Positions 1-8,927 of a stretch of 64,000 bases of DNA are shown here, piece by piece; the first letter of the stretch is position 1, and each line of letters opens with the position of its first letter. The translations under genes were made by a program, and so were the position numbers. The notes beneath the pieces were generated by a model. It did not search any database. It was not told where the DNA came from and was given only the letters and a program-made list of their open reading frames with translations. The stretch is from Caballeronia peredens. GTDB lineage: Bacteria > Pseudomonadota > Gammaproteobacteria > Burkholderiales > Burkholderiaceae. The stretch spans positions 97,882-161,881 of the forward strand of contig FCOH02000014.1 in NCBI GenBank assembly GCA_001544595.2. The letters are read 5' to 3'.

Positions 1-758
1 ATTGTGTCGAGCACCTGGCCGCCGAAGCGTTCCGCGACGACGCCCGTCGCAATGCCCTTGCGCGCCGCGTAGATTGCCGCCGCCGCGCCTGCGGGACCGC
101 CGCCGACGATCAGCACGTCGAACACCGGCTTGTTCTCCAGTTCCTTCGCTGCGCGCTCGGCCGAACCCGAGTCGAGCTTCGCGAGGATTTCCTTCACGCC
201 GCTGCGGCCCGAGCCGAAGGCTGCGCCGTTGAGGAACATGGTCGGCACGGCCATCACTTCGCGCGCCTCGACTTCCGTCTGGAACAGCGCGCCGTCGATC
301 GCGACGTGCCGGATGCGCGGATTGATGAGCGCCATCATGTTCAGCGCCTGCACGACTTCCGGGCAGTTCTGGCACGACAGCGAGAAGTACGTCTCGAATG
401 CGTAGTCGCCGTCGAGATTGCGGATCTGCTCGATGGTGGCGTCGTCGAGCTTGATCGGATGGCCGCCGGTCTGGAGCAGCGCCAGCACGAGCGACGTGAA
501 TTCGTGGCCCATCGGAATGCCGGCGAAGTGGATGCCCGCGGGCTTGCCCGGTTCACCGATGGTGAACGACGGACGGCGCGCGTCCGCGTCCTCTTTCTCG
601 ACGACGCTGATCCGCGAGGACAGCGAGGCGATCTCGTCGAGCAGGCTTTTCAGCTCGCGCGACTTGTCGCCGTCGTCGAGGAAGGCGACGAGTTCGATCG
701 GCCGGTTGACCTTTTCCAGATACGCTTTCAACTGATTCTTGAGGTTGGCGTCGAGCAT
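1..758 (-). CDS. ahpF: Alkyl hydroperoxide reductase subunit F, 5' part (3' end outside window)
   Basis: Flavoprotein disulfide reductase that passes electrons from NAD(P)H to the peroxiredoxin AhpC. The visible N-terminal half begins [17 protein letters not shown]. It contains the tandem thioredoxin-fold region, with the NTD dithiol SCQNC, then the start of the FAD domain with [14 protein letters not shown]. The gene runs off the left edge, so the CxxC of the reductase domain is not seen. It lies 144 bp downstream of ahpC on the same strand, the usual ahpC-ahpF order. The ATG at 758 is chosen because it gives the standard AhpF N-terminus. The identification is very secure from sequence and context. 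Confidence 0.95.
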   Translation of the reverse strand, partial: MLDANLKNQLKAYLEKVNRPIELVAFLDDGDKSRELKSLLDEIASLSSRISVVEKEDADARRPSFTIGEPGKPAGIHFAGIPMGHEFTSLVLALLQTGGHPIKLDDATIEQIRNLDGDYAFETYFSLSCQNCPEVVQALNMMALINPRIRHVAIDGALFQTEVEAREVMAVPTMFLNGAAFGSGRSGVKEILAKLDSGSAERAAKELENKPVFDVLIVGGGPAGAAAAIYAARKGIATGVVAERFGGQVLDT

Positions 759-883
759 GGCGATGTCCGTTCCGTGACTTGCGTGTTGCGGACGCGTTGC
801 GCCGCGACGCTGCGAAGATCGCAGCGCCGGACGAACGCGTTTCATGGGGTGAACCGGCCGCAGACGCGCGGCGGGTTCCAGAC

Positions 884-902
884 GACTCGTGAAGAACGAG
901 TC
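884..902 (-). terminator. Hairpin between ahpC and ahpF
   Basis: GACTCGT (884-890) and ACGAGTC (896-902) form a perfect 7-bp stem with a 5-nt loop. On the minus strand it begins directly after the ahpC stop codon. No U-run follows, so it looks more like an attenuator or mRNA-processing/stability hairpin than a full terminator. It could lower ahpF expression relative to ahpC. That role is inferred. Confidence 0.45.
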
Positions 903-1466
903 TTAGATCTTGCCGATCAGGTCGAGCGACGGGGTCAGCGTTTCAGCGCCCGGCGTCCACTTGGCGGGGCACACTTGGCCCGGGTTCTTGGCGATGTATT
1001 GCGCAGCCTGAACCTTGCGAAGCAGTTCGCCCGCGTCACGGCCGATGCCGTTGTCGTGGATTTCGCACAGCTTGATCTGGCCTTCCGGATTGATCACGAA
1101 CGTGCCGCGCAGCGCGAGGCCTTCTTCCTCGATCAGCACGTCGAACGCGCGCGAGATGGCCAGCGTCGGATCGGCGATCATCGGGTACTGGATCTTGGCG
1201 ATGGTGTCCGACGTGTCGTGCCATGCCTTGTGCGTGAAGTGCGTGTCGGTCGAAACCGAGTAGATTTCCACGCCAAGCTTCTTGAATTCTTCGTAGCGGT
1301 CAGCCAGGTCGCCCAATTCGGTCGGGCACACGAACGTGAAGTCGGCCGGGTAGAACACGAACACCGACCACTTGCCCTTCAGGCTTTCATCGGTGACGGT
1401 CTGGAAGTCGCCATTGTGGTAGGCGGTTGCTTTGAACGGCTTGACTTGACTGTTGATGATGGGCAT
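903..1466 (-). CDS. ahpC: Peroxiredoxin AhpC (alkyl hydroperoxide reductase C)
   Basis: Typical 2-Cys peroxiredoxin of 187 aa that reduces H2O2 and organic hydroperoxides in the cytoplasm. The peroxidatic cysteine is C47 in FVCPTE and the resolving cysteine is C166 in GQVCPAKW. Length matches enterobacterial AhpC exactly. The start ATG at 1466 has GAGGAA about 10 nt upstream. It is followed by a hairpin and ahpF, its reductase partner. Upstream (1467-1697) lie two OxyR-like 15-mers, consistent with peroxide induction. Confidence 0.98.
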   Translation of the reverse strand: MPIINSQVKPFKATAYHNGDFQTVTDESLKGKWSVFVFYPADFTFVCPTELGDLADRYEEFKKLGVEIYSVSTDTHFTHKAWHDTSDTIAKIQYPMIADPTLAISRAFDVLIEEEGLALRGTFVINPEGQIKLCEIHDNGIGRDAGELLRKVQAAQYIAKNPGQVCPAKWTPGAETLTPSLDLIGKI

Positions 1467-1510
1467 TACCAGATTCCTCTTTGGAGTGGTGTTGAAGAAG
1501 TAAGTGAACT

Positions 1511-1574
1511 ATACAGGAAAACTATCGTAGACGCGAAGTGGATTGATTTTATTGTTGGGATAGGCCGAGACTAT
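1511..1574 (-). promoter_or_regulatory. Candidate OxyR-binding elements upstream of ahpC
   Basis: Two 15-mers resemble the OxyR half-operator ATAGnTnnnAnCTAT: ATACAGGAAAACTAT at 1511-1525 and ATAGGCCGAGACTAT at 1560-1574. The outer arms are nearly complete and the inner T/A positions are partly lost. They sit 45-110 bp upstream of the ahpC ATG. Their 49-bp spacing is not the canonical 22 bp, so one or both may be chance matches. Confidence 0.4.
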
Positions 1575-1697
1575 CGAGCCGATATTTCTCGTTTTCCCGG
1601 TTTGGTGAAGTTTCCCGACAGGCACCGCGCTTGCGCGCGCGTCTCCGGGCTCGTTCAAGTCAATTGATTCCTTTCAGTTGCATTTCAAGGAGGCGCT

Positions 1698-2393
1698 ATG
1701 AAAATCGGAATAATCGGAGCAGGGAACATCGGTTCCGTGCTGGCACTGCGGTTCGGTGAAAACGGGCATGAAGTGCGCATCGCCAATTCGCGCGGACCCG
1801 CGTCGCTGGCCGAGGTCGCTAAATCGACCGGCGCGACGGCCGTCGATGCGGCGGAGGCGGTGAAGGGCGCGGATGTCGTCGTCGTGACGATTCCGGAGGC
1901 GAAGGTGCCCAACCTGGCGAAGGACCTGTTCGCGGGCGCGCCGGCGGGCGTCGTGGTCATCGACACGGGCAACTATTATCCGCGGCAGCGCGACGGGCGC
2001 ATCGACGGCATCGAGAAGGGCGCGACCGAAAGCCGCTGGGTCGAGCAGCAGATCGGCCGGCCGGTGGTCAAGGCGTTCAACAACATCTACGCCGAGCATT
2101 TGCGCAACCGCGGCAAGCCCACGGGCACGGAGGGACGCATCGCGTTGCCGGTCGCGGGCGACGACGCGAAGGCGAAAGCGGTCGTGATGAAGCTCGTCGA
2201 TGAAATCGGCTTCGATCCCGTCGATGCGGGCGCCATCGACGATTCATGGCGTCAGCAACCGGCGACGCCCGTCTACACCGCCGATCTCGACGCCGCCGGC
2301 GTGCGCGCGGCCCTGCAGAAAGCCGATCCGGCGCGCAAGCCCGAGTGGCGCGCGACCGACCGCAGTCCGGGCAACTTCGAGAATCCGGCCTGA
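1698..2393 (+). CDS. NADPH-dependent F420 reductase-like / NAD(P)-binding oxidoreductase
   Basis: A 231-aa Rossmann protein of the 'coenzyme F420-dependent NADP oxidoreductase' family. The N-terminus has GIIGAGNIGSVLALRFGENG followed by ANSRGP, the pattern for NADP(H) binding. It has a strong RBS (AAGGAGG, 7 nt before ATG). Burkholderiaceae generally do not use F420 as a main cofactor, so the likely role is an NADPH-dependent reductase of unknown substrate. It stands alone, divergent from ahpC. Confidence 0.75.
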   Translation: MKIGIIGAGNIGSVLALRFGENGHEVRIANSRGPASLAEVAKSTGATAVDAAEAVKGADVVVVTIPEAKVPNLAKDLFAGAPAGVVVIDTGNYYPRQRDGRIDGIEKGATESRWVEQQIGRPVVKAFNNIYAEHLRNRGKPTGTEGRIALPVAGDDAKAKAVVMKLVDEIGFDPVDAGAIDDSWRQQPATPVYTADLDAAGVRAALQKADPARKPEWRATDRSPGNFENPA

Positions 2394-2582
2394 GTTCGCG
2401 CGCGGCGCGGTATCCGTGCTTCGATTAAGCGGAACGTCCGTACGGGAAAGCGCGGGAAGCGGCCTGTGCCGTGCGACAATCTGCAAACTTTCCCGATGGG
2501 CTTTACCATGGCAGGCCGGGCTGGCGTGATCGGGCGTGATCGATCGCCGCGCCATCCGCTGTCGTGGACTCGCTGATTGAAT

Positions 2583-3251
2583 ATGAAAACCGCTTCTCCC
2601 TCGCAGGACGTGCAGGCCCCGCAACACCGCTTCGGCGAATGCGACGAGTGCGCCGACGTCGAACTCGTGGCGACTGCCACCATTCCGACCCGCTACGGTA
2701 CCTTCGGCTCGTATGTGTATCGCGTGAAGCACACGTCGGTCGAGCACATTGCCTTCGTGATGGGCGACGTCAGCAACGGCGAATCGGTCCTGACGCGTCT
2801 GCACTCCGAATGCGTCACGGGCGACGTTTTCGGTTCCTATCGTTGCGACTGCGGCGAGCAGCTCGATCTGGCGCTGCGCTATATCGCCGCCGAAGACCGC
2901 GGCATCCTGTTGTATCTGCGCGGCCACGAAGGGCGCGGCATCGGGCTCGCGAACAAGATCCGCGCGTACGCGCTGCAGGAGCAGGGGCTCGATACCGTCG
3001 ATGCGAACCTGCATCTCGGCCTGCCCGACGACGCCCGCGAATACGACTCCGCCGCCGCCATTCTCCGCGCGATGAACGTGAAGTCGGTGCGACTCATGAG
3101 CAACAATCCGTCGAAGTTCGACACGCTGCTCAAGCACGACATTCCGGTATGCGAGCGCGTCGCGCTGGCCATTCCGATGCGCGAAGAAAACGAGCGCTAC
3201 ATCAAGACGAAGCAGGCACGCTTCGGCCACTACTTCGAAGAAAACGAATAG
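2583..3251 (+). CDS. ribA: GTP cyclohydrolase II
   Basis: First committed enzyme of riboflavin synthesis: GTP to 2,5-diamino-6-ribosylamino-4-pyrimidinone phosphate, formate and PPi. 222 aa from ATG 2583; a TTG two codons upstream is less likely. Zn-binding cysteines appear in [20 protein letters not shown] and the catalytic/GTP-binding stretch in [11 protein letters not shown]. It is a standalone RibA with no RibB domain. No FMN riboswitch (RFN) motif is visible in the 190 bp upstream. No strong Shine-Dalgarno precedes the ATG. Confidence 0.95.
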   Translation: MKTASPSQDVQAPQHRFGECDECADVELVATATIPTRYGTFGSYVYRVKHTSVEHIAFVMGDVSNGESVLTRLHSECVTGDVFGSYRCDCGEQLDLALRYIAAEDRGILLYLRGHEGRGIGLANKIRAYALQEQGLDTVDANLHLGLPDDAREYDSAAAILRAMNVKSVRLMSNNPSKFDTLLKHDIPVCERVALAIPMREENERYIKTKQARFGHYFEENE

Positions 3252-3307
3252 GCGCCGCGCCGGCCGCGATGCGCGGCCTTGCGTAACGGAAGGCCGGCGC
3301 GCGGCGC
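3252..3307. terminator. GC-rich hairpin between convergent genes
   Basis: GCGCCGCGCCGGCC (3252-3265) pairs with 3292-3307, apart from a 2-nt bulge. It lies exactly between the convergent ribA and 2OG-oxygenase ends. There is no clear U tract, so it may act as a bidirectional stability element. Confidence 0.4.
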
Positions 3308-3321
3308 TCGACGAAACGACT

Positions 3322-4068
3322 TCACTGCGCGTCGTGAAAGATCACACCGAGCATATGCCGCCGTCCCGAGCGCAGACGGCTCACGCCATGCCGCATGTTC
3401 ACGCGATACGGTCCGCGCGTTCCCTGCACCGGCCGATGATGCACGGCGAAAAACACCGCATCGCCTTGCGCCAGCGGCACGACTTCCGCGCGCGACTGCA
3501 TGCGCGGACGCTGTTCCGTCATGACGAACTCGCCGCCGGTGAAATCGCGTCCCGGCGCGGAAAGCAGAATCGCCATCTGGATCGGGAAAACGTGCTCGCC
3601 GTATAAATCCTGATGCAGGCAGTTGAAGTCGCCGGGCACGTAGCGCAGCATCAGCGGCGTCGGACGGGTCTGTCCGGCGCGATGACATCGTTCCACGAAC
3701 GCCGCATGTTCGCGCGGATAGCGCGTCTCGATGTGCATCACGTCGTTCCACCGATTGGCGATGGGCGCGAGATGCGGATAGACGGCGCGGCGCACGTCGG
3801 CGATCGGATCGGGCAGCGGATACGCGAAGTATTTGTATTCACCACGCCCGAAACCGTGCCGCTCCATGACGACGCGGCTGCGGAAGATGCCGTCGCGATC
3901 GTAAAGCGCGGCGAGCGCCTCGCATTCGTCGCGCGAGAGCAGGGCGGGCGCGGTGGCGCAACCGTAGCTGTCGAGTTGTTCTTTGAGGCCGGGCCAGTCG
4001 AGCGCGTCGATGCGCTCGCCGGCCGGTATGGCGGTCTGTGAAGCGGCCGCCTGTGCAAGTACTGTCAT
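3322..4068 (-). CDS. 2OG-Fe(II) oxygenase family protein
   Basis: A 248-aa non-haem iron dioxygenase-like protein. The jelly-roll iron ligands are visible as the HxD in LHQDLYGEH and the distal His in RVNMRHGVSRL, with nearby arginines for 2-oxoglutarate. The start at 4068 (MTVLAQAAASQ) is chosen for the GGAG 8 nt upstream. Upstream extension to 4149 reads through Arg/Thr-rich non-coding-like sequence. Substrate is unknown; members of this bacterial family are often annotated as hypothetical (COG3826-like). It ends convergently to ribA. The hemerythrin gene upstream lies 98 bp away on the same strand. Confidence 0.75.
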   Translation of the reverse strand: MTVLAQAAASQTAIPAGERIDALDWPGLKEQLDSYGCATAPALLSRDECEALAALYDRDGIFRSRVVMERHGFGRGEYKYFAYPLPDPIADVRRAVYPHLAPIANRWNDVMHIETRYPREHAAFVERCHRAGQTRPTPLMLRYVPGDFNCLHQDLYGEHVFPIQMAILLSAPGRDFTGGEFVMTEQRPRMQSRAEVVPLAQGDAVFFAVHHRPVQGTRGPYRVNMRHGVSRLRSGRRHMLGVIFHDAQ

Positions 4069-4165
4069 CGTCGTTCTCCGGATGTGCGTCAGTCTGCTGG
4101 CAGTGTGCGCTACGCGCGCGCCGCACGCACTCCGGGTCTTGCTGCGCAATTCGATCGATGCCGCG

Positions 4166-4660
4166 TCAGTGCGCCATCGCCACTTCGGTGATGCGCTTCT
4201 GCAGAGCCTGCTTGCGCGCTTCGATCTTGCGGCCGAGCGCCGTCAGATCGATGCCCGTCTTGCGCACCTCGGGAAACAGCGTCGATTCCTCTTCCTCGAC
4301 GTGATGCGTGACGGTTTCTTTGAGCACCTTGAAGGTCGCGTCGAAACCCGTATCGCCGGCTTTCAGATCCGCGAATTTTTCGATCAGCGTCTTGACGAGG
4401 AAATGTTCGACGTAGGCTTCGTCGACGTCGATCACGTCGGTGCTGCCGAGCGCCGCATGAGCGGCGGGATAGAGCATCTCTTCCTCGACGATCGCGTGAA
4501 TCGAAAGCAGTTCGCACGCGCGCTGCACGAGCGTGGCCTTGCGTTCGAGATCGTCGTGCGGCGCGCGCTCGAAGGCGTCGAAGAGTTGCTCGACGGCGCG
4601 GTGATCGGCTTCGAGAATATCGAGCGCATCCGGTTGTCGCGGGGTTTGAGCGATAGACAT
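4166..4660 (-). CDS. Hemerythrin HHE domain protein
   Basis: A 164-aa four-helix protein that probably binds a di-iron site and senses or carries O2 or NO. HHE-type ligands appear as LEADHRAVEQLFD, LSIHAIVEEEMLYP, YVEHFLV and VTHHVEEEESTLFPEV. GGAGAACCCAC precedes the ATG at 4660. Longer in-frame extensions to 5212 overlap the helicase antisense to its coding sequence and are not credible. Function is inferred from the domain only; such proteins often respond to oxidative or nitrosative stress. Confidence 0.88.
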   Translation of the reverse strand: MSIAQTPRQPDALDILEADHRAVEQLFDAFERAPHDDLERKATLVQRACELLSIHAIVEEEMLYPAAHAALGSTDVIDVDEAYVEHFLVKTLIEKFADLKAGDTGFDATFKVLKETVTHHVEEEESTLFPEVRKTGIDLTALGRKIEARKQALQKRITEVAMAH

Positions 4661-4779
4661 GTGGGTTCTCCAATAAGGGCTCTGCGGCCCGTTAGGGACG
4701 ATCTTCTTCCCCTGAGGGTGCCGAAGATCAGCAAGACGAGTGCCCGCGATTGCATGGTTAACGGCAGCCGCCCGCACGT

Positions 4780-7092
4780 CTAAACGATGGTGTTCCCCGA
4801 GTCGCGCAGGCGCTGCACCTTGACCTGCCACCACGCGGGCAGCAGGCGGCGCACGTCGGCGCGCGTGAAGCGGTCGTCGATCAGATAGAGCACGCCGCGG
4901 TCGTCCGGTCCGCGAATCACGCGACCGGCGGCCTGCACGACCTTTTGCAGGCCCGGGAAAAGATAGGCATACGCGTAACCTTCGCCGAACGCTTCGTGCA
5001 TGCGCGCTTTCATCTGCTGATTGACGGGATTCAGTTGCGGCAGGCCGAGTGTCGCGACGAACGCGCCGATGAGCCGCGTGCCGGGCAGATCGATCGCCTC
5101 GCCGAACGCGCCGCCCAGCACCGCGAAGCCGATGCCGCGTCCGTCGTGCGCGAAGCGCGCGAGGAATTCGCGCTGCGCCGGCTCGCTCATCGCGCGTGAT
5201 TGCTGCCAGCACGGAATCGACGGATGGCGTGCCGCGAGCGCCGCCGCGACCTGCGCGAGATAGTCGAAGCTGCTGAAAAAGCTCAGATAGTTGCCTTCAT
5301 GCCGATGGAACTGCGCGGCGATCAGATCGGCGATGCGTTCGACGGAGCTTTCGCGGTCGCGATAACGCGTGGAGACGTCGGCGATGGCGCGCACATCGAG
5401 CTGATCGGCGCTGAAGGGCGATTCGACGTCGATGCGCACCGCCGACGCCGGCAGCCCGAGCGTATCGGCGTAGAAATGCGCGGGCGTGAGCGTCGCGGAA
5501 AAGAGCGCGACGCTGTGGGCACGCGCGAAACGCGGCGCGAGATGCGGCGCCGGAATCACGTTGCGCAGGCACAGCGTGGCTTTGCGTCGATTCGCGCCCG
5601 AATGTGCGCGGCCGAGCGTGATGTCGAAGATCGAATGCGCGCCGAAACGCTCCGCGATGCGCGTGAAATGCACGGCATCGAAATAGAAACGCAGGATATG
5701 GGGCGTGAAGAGATCGGGCTGCTCGGCGAGCATGTCCGTCAACTGCGAGACGGCCTGGCCGAGCGCGGTCAGAAAACGCGCGGGCGGCTCGGTGTGCGCC
5801 GCGTATTCGATGCCCGCCGCGTCCTGTTCGCGCGTCGTCTCGCGCAGGCTTCGCGCGACCCGGCCGAGCATCGTTTTGAGCGGCGGCGGCGCGCCGCGGC
5901 GCATGGCGTCGAAGGCGGTTTGATCGAGCGTCGCGGAATACATGCCGCGCGCACGTTCGACGAGGTTGTGCGCTTCATCGACGAGCACGGCCACGCGCCA
6001 GCGATTCGTCTCCGCGAGCGCGAAGAGCATGGCGCTCGTGTCGAAGTAATAGTTGTAGTCGCCGACGATCACATCGGCCCAGCGCGACAACTCCTGGCTC
6101 AGATAGTACGGACAGACTTCGTGCGCCCGCGCGACGTCGGCGATCGACGCGCGATCGAGTTGCGCACGTTGCAGCGCGGCGGCGCGCGCGTCAGGCAGAC
6201 GATCGTAGAAGCCGCGCGCGAGCGGACACGATTCGCCGTGACACGCGCGATCGGGATATTCGCAGGCCTTGTCGCGCGCGACGAGCTCGACGACGCGCAA
6301 CGGCTGCGCCGCGAGCGTCGTCAGGGCGTCGAGCGCGAGTTGCCGTCCGGCGCTCTTTGCCGTGAGAAAAAAGATCTTGTCGAGCCGCTGCCCGGGCCAC
6401 GCCTTCAGCAGCGGAAACAGCGTGCCGACCGTTTTGCCGATGCCCGTCGGCGCCTGCGCGGCGAGACAACGCCCCGACAGCGCCGAGCGATACACCGCTT
6501 CGGCCAGCGCCCGCTGGCCGGGGCGAAAATCCGCGTGCGGGAACGCGAGCGCGATGAGCGCTGCGTCGCGCGCGGCGCCGTGCTGCATTTCCTGCCGCGC
6601 CCACGCGATGAAACGCTCGCATTGCGCCTCGAAATGCGCGGCGAGCGCGCCGGCCGTCTGCGTTTCGACAAACAGGGTTTCGGCCTGATCGACGATATCG
6701 AAGTACACGAGCGCGATCTCGATTTCCGCGATGCCGAGCTTGCGGCACATCAGATGCCCGTACACGCGCGCCTGCGCCCAGTGCAGATGCCGATGGTTCT
6801 GCGGCATCGAATCGAGCTTGCCGCGATGCGTCTTGATTTCCTCGAGACGATTGAGGGCGGGATCGTAGCCGTCGGCGCGTCCGCGCACGCACAGCGGGCC
6901 GTAATCCTCGGACAGCGTGATTTCCTTCTGATAACCCGCTGGCCGCCTGCTCGCGACGGTCACATGACCCGCGACGCCTTCCTGCGCGCTCGGCGACGGC
7001 GTGAAGCGCAGATCGAGGTCGCCGAGCTTCGCCGTGAATTCGCACAGCGCGCGCACGGCGACGGTGTAGGCGGGCGCGAGTACTGTATGCAT
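4780..7092 (-). CDS. XPD/DinG-type DNA helicase with N-terminal PD-(D/E)XK nuclease domain
   Basis: A 770-aa superfamily-2 helicase. The N-terminal third has a RecB-like nuclease motif (RADGYDP then LEEIKTHRG). The helicase core has Walker A APTGIGKT (about 214-221), four cysteines in DKACEYPDRACHGESCPL for a 4Fe-4S cluster, and the DEAH box VDEAHNLVE (about 372-375). Motif VI is near QAAGRVIRGPDDRG. It probably resolves damaged or structured DNA. The ATG at 7092 lies inside a LexA box and lacks a Shine-Dalgarno. A GTG 12 codons in (VRALCEFTAK) could be the real start, or the mRNA may be leaderless. Confidence 0.9.
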   Translation of the reverse strand: MHTVLAPAYTVAVRALCEFTAKLGDLDLRFTPSPSAQEGVAGHVTVASRRPAGYQKEITLSEDYGPLCVRGRADGYDPALNRLEEIKTHRGKLDSMPQNHRHLHWAQARVYGHLMCRKLGIAEIEIALVYFDIVDQAETLFVETQTAGALAAHFEAQCERFIAWARQEMQHGAARDAALIALAFPHADFRPGQRALAEAVYRSALSGRCLAAQAPTGIGKTVGTLFPLLKAWPGQRLDKIFFLTAKSAGRQLALDALTTLAAQPLRVVELVARDKACEYPDRACHGESCPLARGFYDRLPDARAAALQRAQLDRASIADVARAHEVCPYYLSQELSRWADVIVGDYNYYFDTSAMLFALAETNRWRVAVLVDEAHNLVERARGMYSATLDQTAFDAMRRGAPPPLKTMLGRVARSLRETTREQDAAGIEYAAHTEPPARFLTALGQAVSQLTDMLAEQPDLFTPHILRFYFDAVHFTRIAERFGAHSIFDITLGRAHSGANRRKATLCLRNVIPAPHLAPRFARAHSVALFSATLTPAHFYADTLGLPASAVRIDVESPFSADQLDVRAIADVSTRYRDRESSVERIADLIAAQFHRHEGNYLSFFSSFDYLAQVAAALAARHPSIPCWQQSRAMSEPAQREFLARFAHDGRGIGFAVLGGAFGEAIDLPGTRLIGAFVATLGLPQLNPVNQQMKARMHEAFGEGYAYAYLFPGLQKVVQAAGRVIRGPDDRGVLYLIDDRFTRADVRRLLPAWWQVKVQRLRDSGNTIV

Positions 7093-7105
7093 GTACAGCA
7101 GTCTA
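7083..7105 (-). promoter_or_regulatory. LexA (SOS) box and -10 element of the DinG-type helicase
   Basis: CTGTATGCATGTACAG (7083-7098) fits CTGT-N8-ACAG, the LexA consensus, within TACTGT...ACAGCA. It abuts a -10-like TAGACT read on the minus strand (7100-7105), so LexA would cover the transcription start. Damage-inducible control of the helicase follows by inference. Confidence 0.7.
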
Positions 7106-7149
7106 GCATGAGGGAAATGGGGTTTTGGGGTGTCCGACCGAAGAAGCTC

Positions 7150-7164
7150 GATTACTTAGTAATC
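7150..7164. repeat. Perfect 15-bp palindrome
   Basis: GATTACTTAGTAATC is perfectly symmetric about T7157. It lies between the end of the MocR gene and the helicase start. The loop is too small for a terminator, so a dimeric DNA-binding site is more plausible. Confidence 0.4.
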
Positions 7165-7210
7165 CATATCTATTGAGCCAAAAAAGTCCTATGCCGCCGC
7201 GGCTCCCAAA

Positions 7211-8626
7211 CTACCCGCGCCCTCGCAACAACTCTCCCAGTGTCTTCATCGCGTCCTCGATCTGTGCCGACCACGGATGCCCGAAGTTGACCCGCACATA
7301 ATTCCCATAAGCATGCCGCGCGGAAAAAATCGGCCCCGGCGTCACGTTGATGCCGTGCCCGAGCGCCTCCCGATGCAGTTGCATCGCATCGATATGCCCG
7401 GCCAGCCTGAGCCACAAGAAGTATCCGCCGTCCGGCCGCACGAACGAAACGTCCTCCGGCAGCCAGCGCGCAATGGCCGTTTCCATCGCGTCGCGTTGTG
7501 TGAGCAGGGCGCCGCGCAGCTTGCGCAGATGTTTGTCGAAGCCGCCGTGCTGAAGATAATCCGCGATGCCTGCCTGAATCGGGATGCTGGTCGAGATCGT
7601 CGTCATCAGCTTGAGGCGGCGCACGTCGCCGGCGAAGCGGCCCGCCGCGACCCAGCCGAGCCGGTAGCCCGGCGCGAGCGTCTTCGACAGCGACGCGCAA
7701 TGCATCACGAGCCCCTTCGTATCGAAGGCTTTGGCAGGCGGCGGACGGTCCTGCGCGAAATGCAGTTCGCCGTAGACATCGTCTTCGATGAGCGGAACCT
7801 CGTGTTTCGCCAGCAATTCGACGAGCGCGCGCTTCTTCTCGACGACAAGCGTCGCGCCGGTCGGGTTCTGGAAGTTCGTCATGAACCAGCACGCGCGCAC
7901 CGGATGCTTGTCGAGCGCTTCGGCGAGCACATCGAGATCGAGACCGTCGCGCGGATCGACGGGAATCTCGATCGCGCGCAAGCCGAGATGTTCGACGGCC
8001 TGCAACGCGGCGTAAAAACACGGCGATTCGATCGCGACGATATCGCCCGGCTTCGTCACGGCCATGAGACTGAGCGTGAGCGCCTCCATTGCGCCGTTCG
8101 TGACGATGAGTTCCTCCACCGGCTGCGCGATGCCCATGCCGATGTAGCGCAGCGCAATCTGCCGCCGCAGCGCTTCGTTGCCGGGCGGCATGTCGACGAC
8201 CGTGCTCCACGGATCGAGCATGCGCGTCGCGTGCGCGAGCGACTTCGCGAGACGCGCCAACGGAAACAGTTTCGGCGACGGAAACGCGGAACCGAGCGGC
8301 GCGACGTCCGGACGCTTGACCGCATCGAGCACGGAAAAGACAAGGCTGCTCACGTCGATGGGCGCGGGGTCGGCGAGCGGGGCGGGCTCGACGCCAGGTG
8401 CTTGCGTCGCGAGTGTCGCGCCCGGCGCGACGTAATAGCCGGAACGCTCGCGCGCGCGGATCAGCCCCCATTCCTCGAGCAGGTAATAAGCGCGGAAAAC
8501 CGTCGACTGGCCGACGCCGTATTGCGTCGTCAGATGCCGCACCGACGGCAGACGCGTGCCGACGGGCAGCCTGCCCGCGCGAATCTCGGCGGCCATCGTG
8601 TCGGCAAGGGCTTGGTAGCGCTTCAT
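7211..8626 (-). CDS. MocR-type regulator (GntR HTH plus aminotransferase-like domain)
   Basis: A 471-aa transcription factor. The N-terminal winged helix (about 1-70; LPSVRHLTTQYGVGQSTVFRAYYLLEEWG) is followed by a fold-type-I PLP-binding domain. The Schiff-base lysine is in SLSKTLAPGYRLGW, with the preceding NFQNPTGATL loop. Such proteins sense PLP adducts of amino compounds. No transport or amine-catabolism gene adjoins it; the divergent neighbour is the lipoprotein/flavoprotein operon at 8.8 kb, a possible target. The alternative name PdxR is not supported because no pdx genes are nearby. Confidence 0.9.
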   Translation of the reverse strand: MKRYQALADTMAAEIRAGRLPVGTRLPSVRHLTTQYGVGQSTVFRAYYLLEEWGLIRARERSGYYVAPGATLATQAPGVEPAPLADPAPIDVSSLVFSVLDAVKRPDVAPLGSAFPSPKLFPLARLAKSLAHATRMLDPWSTVVDMPPGNEALRRQIALRYIGMGIAQPVEELIVTNGAMEALTLSLMAVTKPGDIVAIESPCFYAALQAVEHLGLRAIEIPVDPRDGLDLDVLAEALDKHPVRACWFMTNFQNPTGATLVVEKKRALVELLAKHEVPLIEDDVYGELHFAQDRPPPAKAFDTKGLVMHCASLSKTLAPGYRLGWVAAGRFAGDVRRLKLMTTISTSIPIQAGIADYLQHGGFDKHLRKLRGALLTQRDAMETAIARWLPEDVSFVRPDGGYFLWLRLAGHIDAMQLHREALGHGINVTPGPIFSARHAYGNYVRVNFGHPWSAQIEDAMKTLGELLRGRG

Positions 8627-8798
8627 CGCGTGAGGTGAATGAAAGACCGCGCACGGCTGCGCGCGGCGCGAAATTGTCTCACACGCTTTTCATCGCGGCG
8701 GATGGGGGCGCAGGGAATATCGACGTGCCGCCGCGCGTTTAATGAGCAAGCGGCTTAATCGCCGCGTGTGGTTCGACCGTTCCTTTCGGAGGTATTTC

Positions 8799-8927
8799 AT
8801 GAAGCTCGCCAGAATCGCTACAGTCACGCTCGCCCTGCTCGCCGGTCTGCTCGCTGGATGCCAGACCGACGGCGGCACGCAGTCGTCGGGCTCGACCTCG
8901 AGCAGCGGCAGCAGCGGCGGATATTGA
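8799..8927 (+). CDS. Small lipoprotein, Ser/Gly-rich tail
   Basis: A 42-aa protein with signal peptide MKLARIATVTLALLAGLLAGC; the lipobox is LLAGC. It is followed by a low-complexity Ser/Gly/Thr tail. The start at 8799 is chosen for the GGAGG 7 nt upstream; the 8742 start adds an arginine-rich stretch that would spoil the signal peptide. Its stop overlaps the TTG start of the flavoprotein (ATATTGA), implying translational coupling. Function is unknown. Confidence 0.75.
   Translation: MKLARIATVTLALLAGLLAGCQTDGGTQSSGSTSSSGSSGGY

Noticed and set aside
2400..2582. Possible FMN riboswitch before ribA
   Set aside because: The conserved RFN core sequences are not found.
5200..7176. 658-aa plus-strand frame
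   Set aside because: It lies antisense to the helicase, has Arg-rich shadow composition and no domain.
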